Below are positions 63,917-64,000 of a DNA stretch of 64,000 nt, one piece after another (the stretch's first letter is position 1; each line of letters opens with the position of its first letter). The stretch covers positions 434,001 to 498,000 of the forward strand of contig CANNFE010000002.1 of NCBI GenBank assembly GCA_947503775.1. The letters run 5' to 3'. A model generated the notes under the pieces. It did not search any database. It saw only the letters and a program-made list of their open reading frames with translations, and was not told where the DNA came from. Origin of the DNA: an uncultured Paracoccaceae bacterium (GTDB lineage Bacteria > Pseudomonadota > Alphaproteobacteria > Rhodobacterales > Rhodobacteraceae). A program made the translations under genes and the position numbers.

Positions 63917-64000
63917 AAGCGGGACCCTCGGAACCGCTGATCGCCACCGGGCAGGCCCCTGACATCACTAGACTGGAGCCGATTTGCGAGATGTTCCCAA

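Overview
The window is high-GC DNA from an alphaproteobacterium, most likely a member of the Rhodobacteraceae (Roseobacter group). Three things point there: the gene order (leuC-leuD-membrane protein-EEP protein-leuB; rsfS-rlmH-gpmI-envC-ctpA-rppH; dapD...dapE), the strong G/C third-position bias, and a GC-rich 'gggggccagcccccgg' intergenic hairpin typical of that family. Most of it is core chromosome, with two accessory blocks and one degenerate IS.

Region by region. (1) 1-6924 is the right end of a mobile island. It holds a gene cut by the left edge (SAM-fold-like), a Type III restriction-modification operon (res, mod), an XRE controller with an inverted-repeat operator, two small paralogous DNA-binding proteins and a tyrosine recombinase that abuts serB. 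(2) 7158-25275 is core metabolism and envelope maintenance: serB, an asparaginase, an IalB-like protein, rlmN, a LOG-family protein, dapD, dapE, rnr, a lytic transglycosylase, a methyltransferase, rppH, ctpA, an EnvC-like activator and gpmI. (3) 25591-28756 holds rlmH, rsfS, an MscS channel and a SOUL protein. (4) 28991-34732 is leucine synthesis (leuC, leuD, leuB) with two unrelated genes between leuD and leuB. (5) 34779-45178 has a DMT exporter, tRNA-Pro(CGG), then a LysR regulator and a seven-gene polyamine/GABA operon: binding protein, PotA-, PotB- and PotC-like transporter, aminobutyraldehyde dehydrogenase, GABA transaminase and succinate-semialdehyde dehydrogenase. (6) 45239-50299 has tRNA-Thr(CGT), the hemY-like/mitofilin-like/hemD group, and tsaD on the opposite strand. 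(7) 50296-61430 is a surface-polysaccharide block (epimerase, sugar transferase, CapD-type dehydratase, kdsA, kdsD, UDP-glucose dehydrogenase). It also carries a lone phage-like DUF2793 gene, an unusual protein made wholly of 49-residue repeats, and a dead IS3-family element. (8) 61427-63916 has gpsA, an EVE protein, a GNAT acetyltransferase and a truncated DMT permease.

How the genes work together. The polyamine cluster looks like a complete route from extracellular polyamine or aminoaldehyde to succinate, except for a dedicated putrescine aminotransferase. The polysaccharide block supplies UDP-glucuronate and Kdo precursors plus an initiating sugar-phosphate transferase. The most unusual item is the repeat protein at 55030-56694: eleven tandem copies with an almost invariant 49-residue period, no signal peptide and no other domain.
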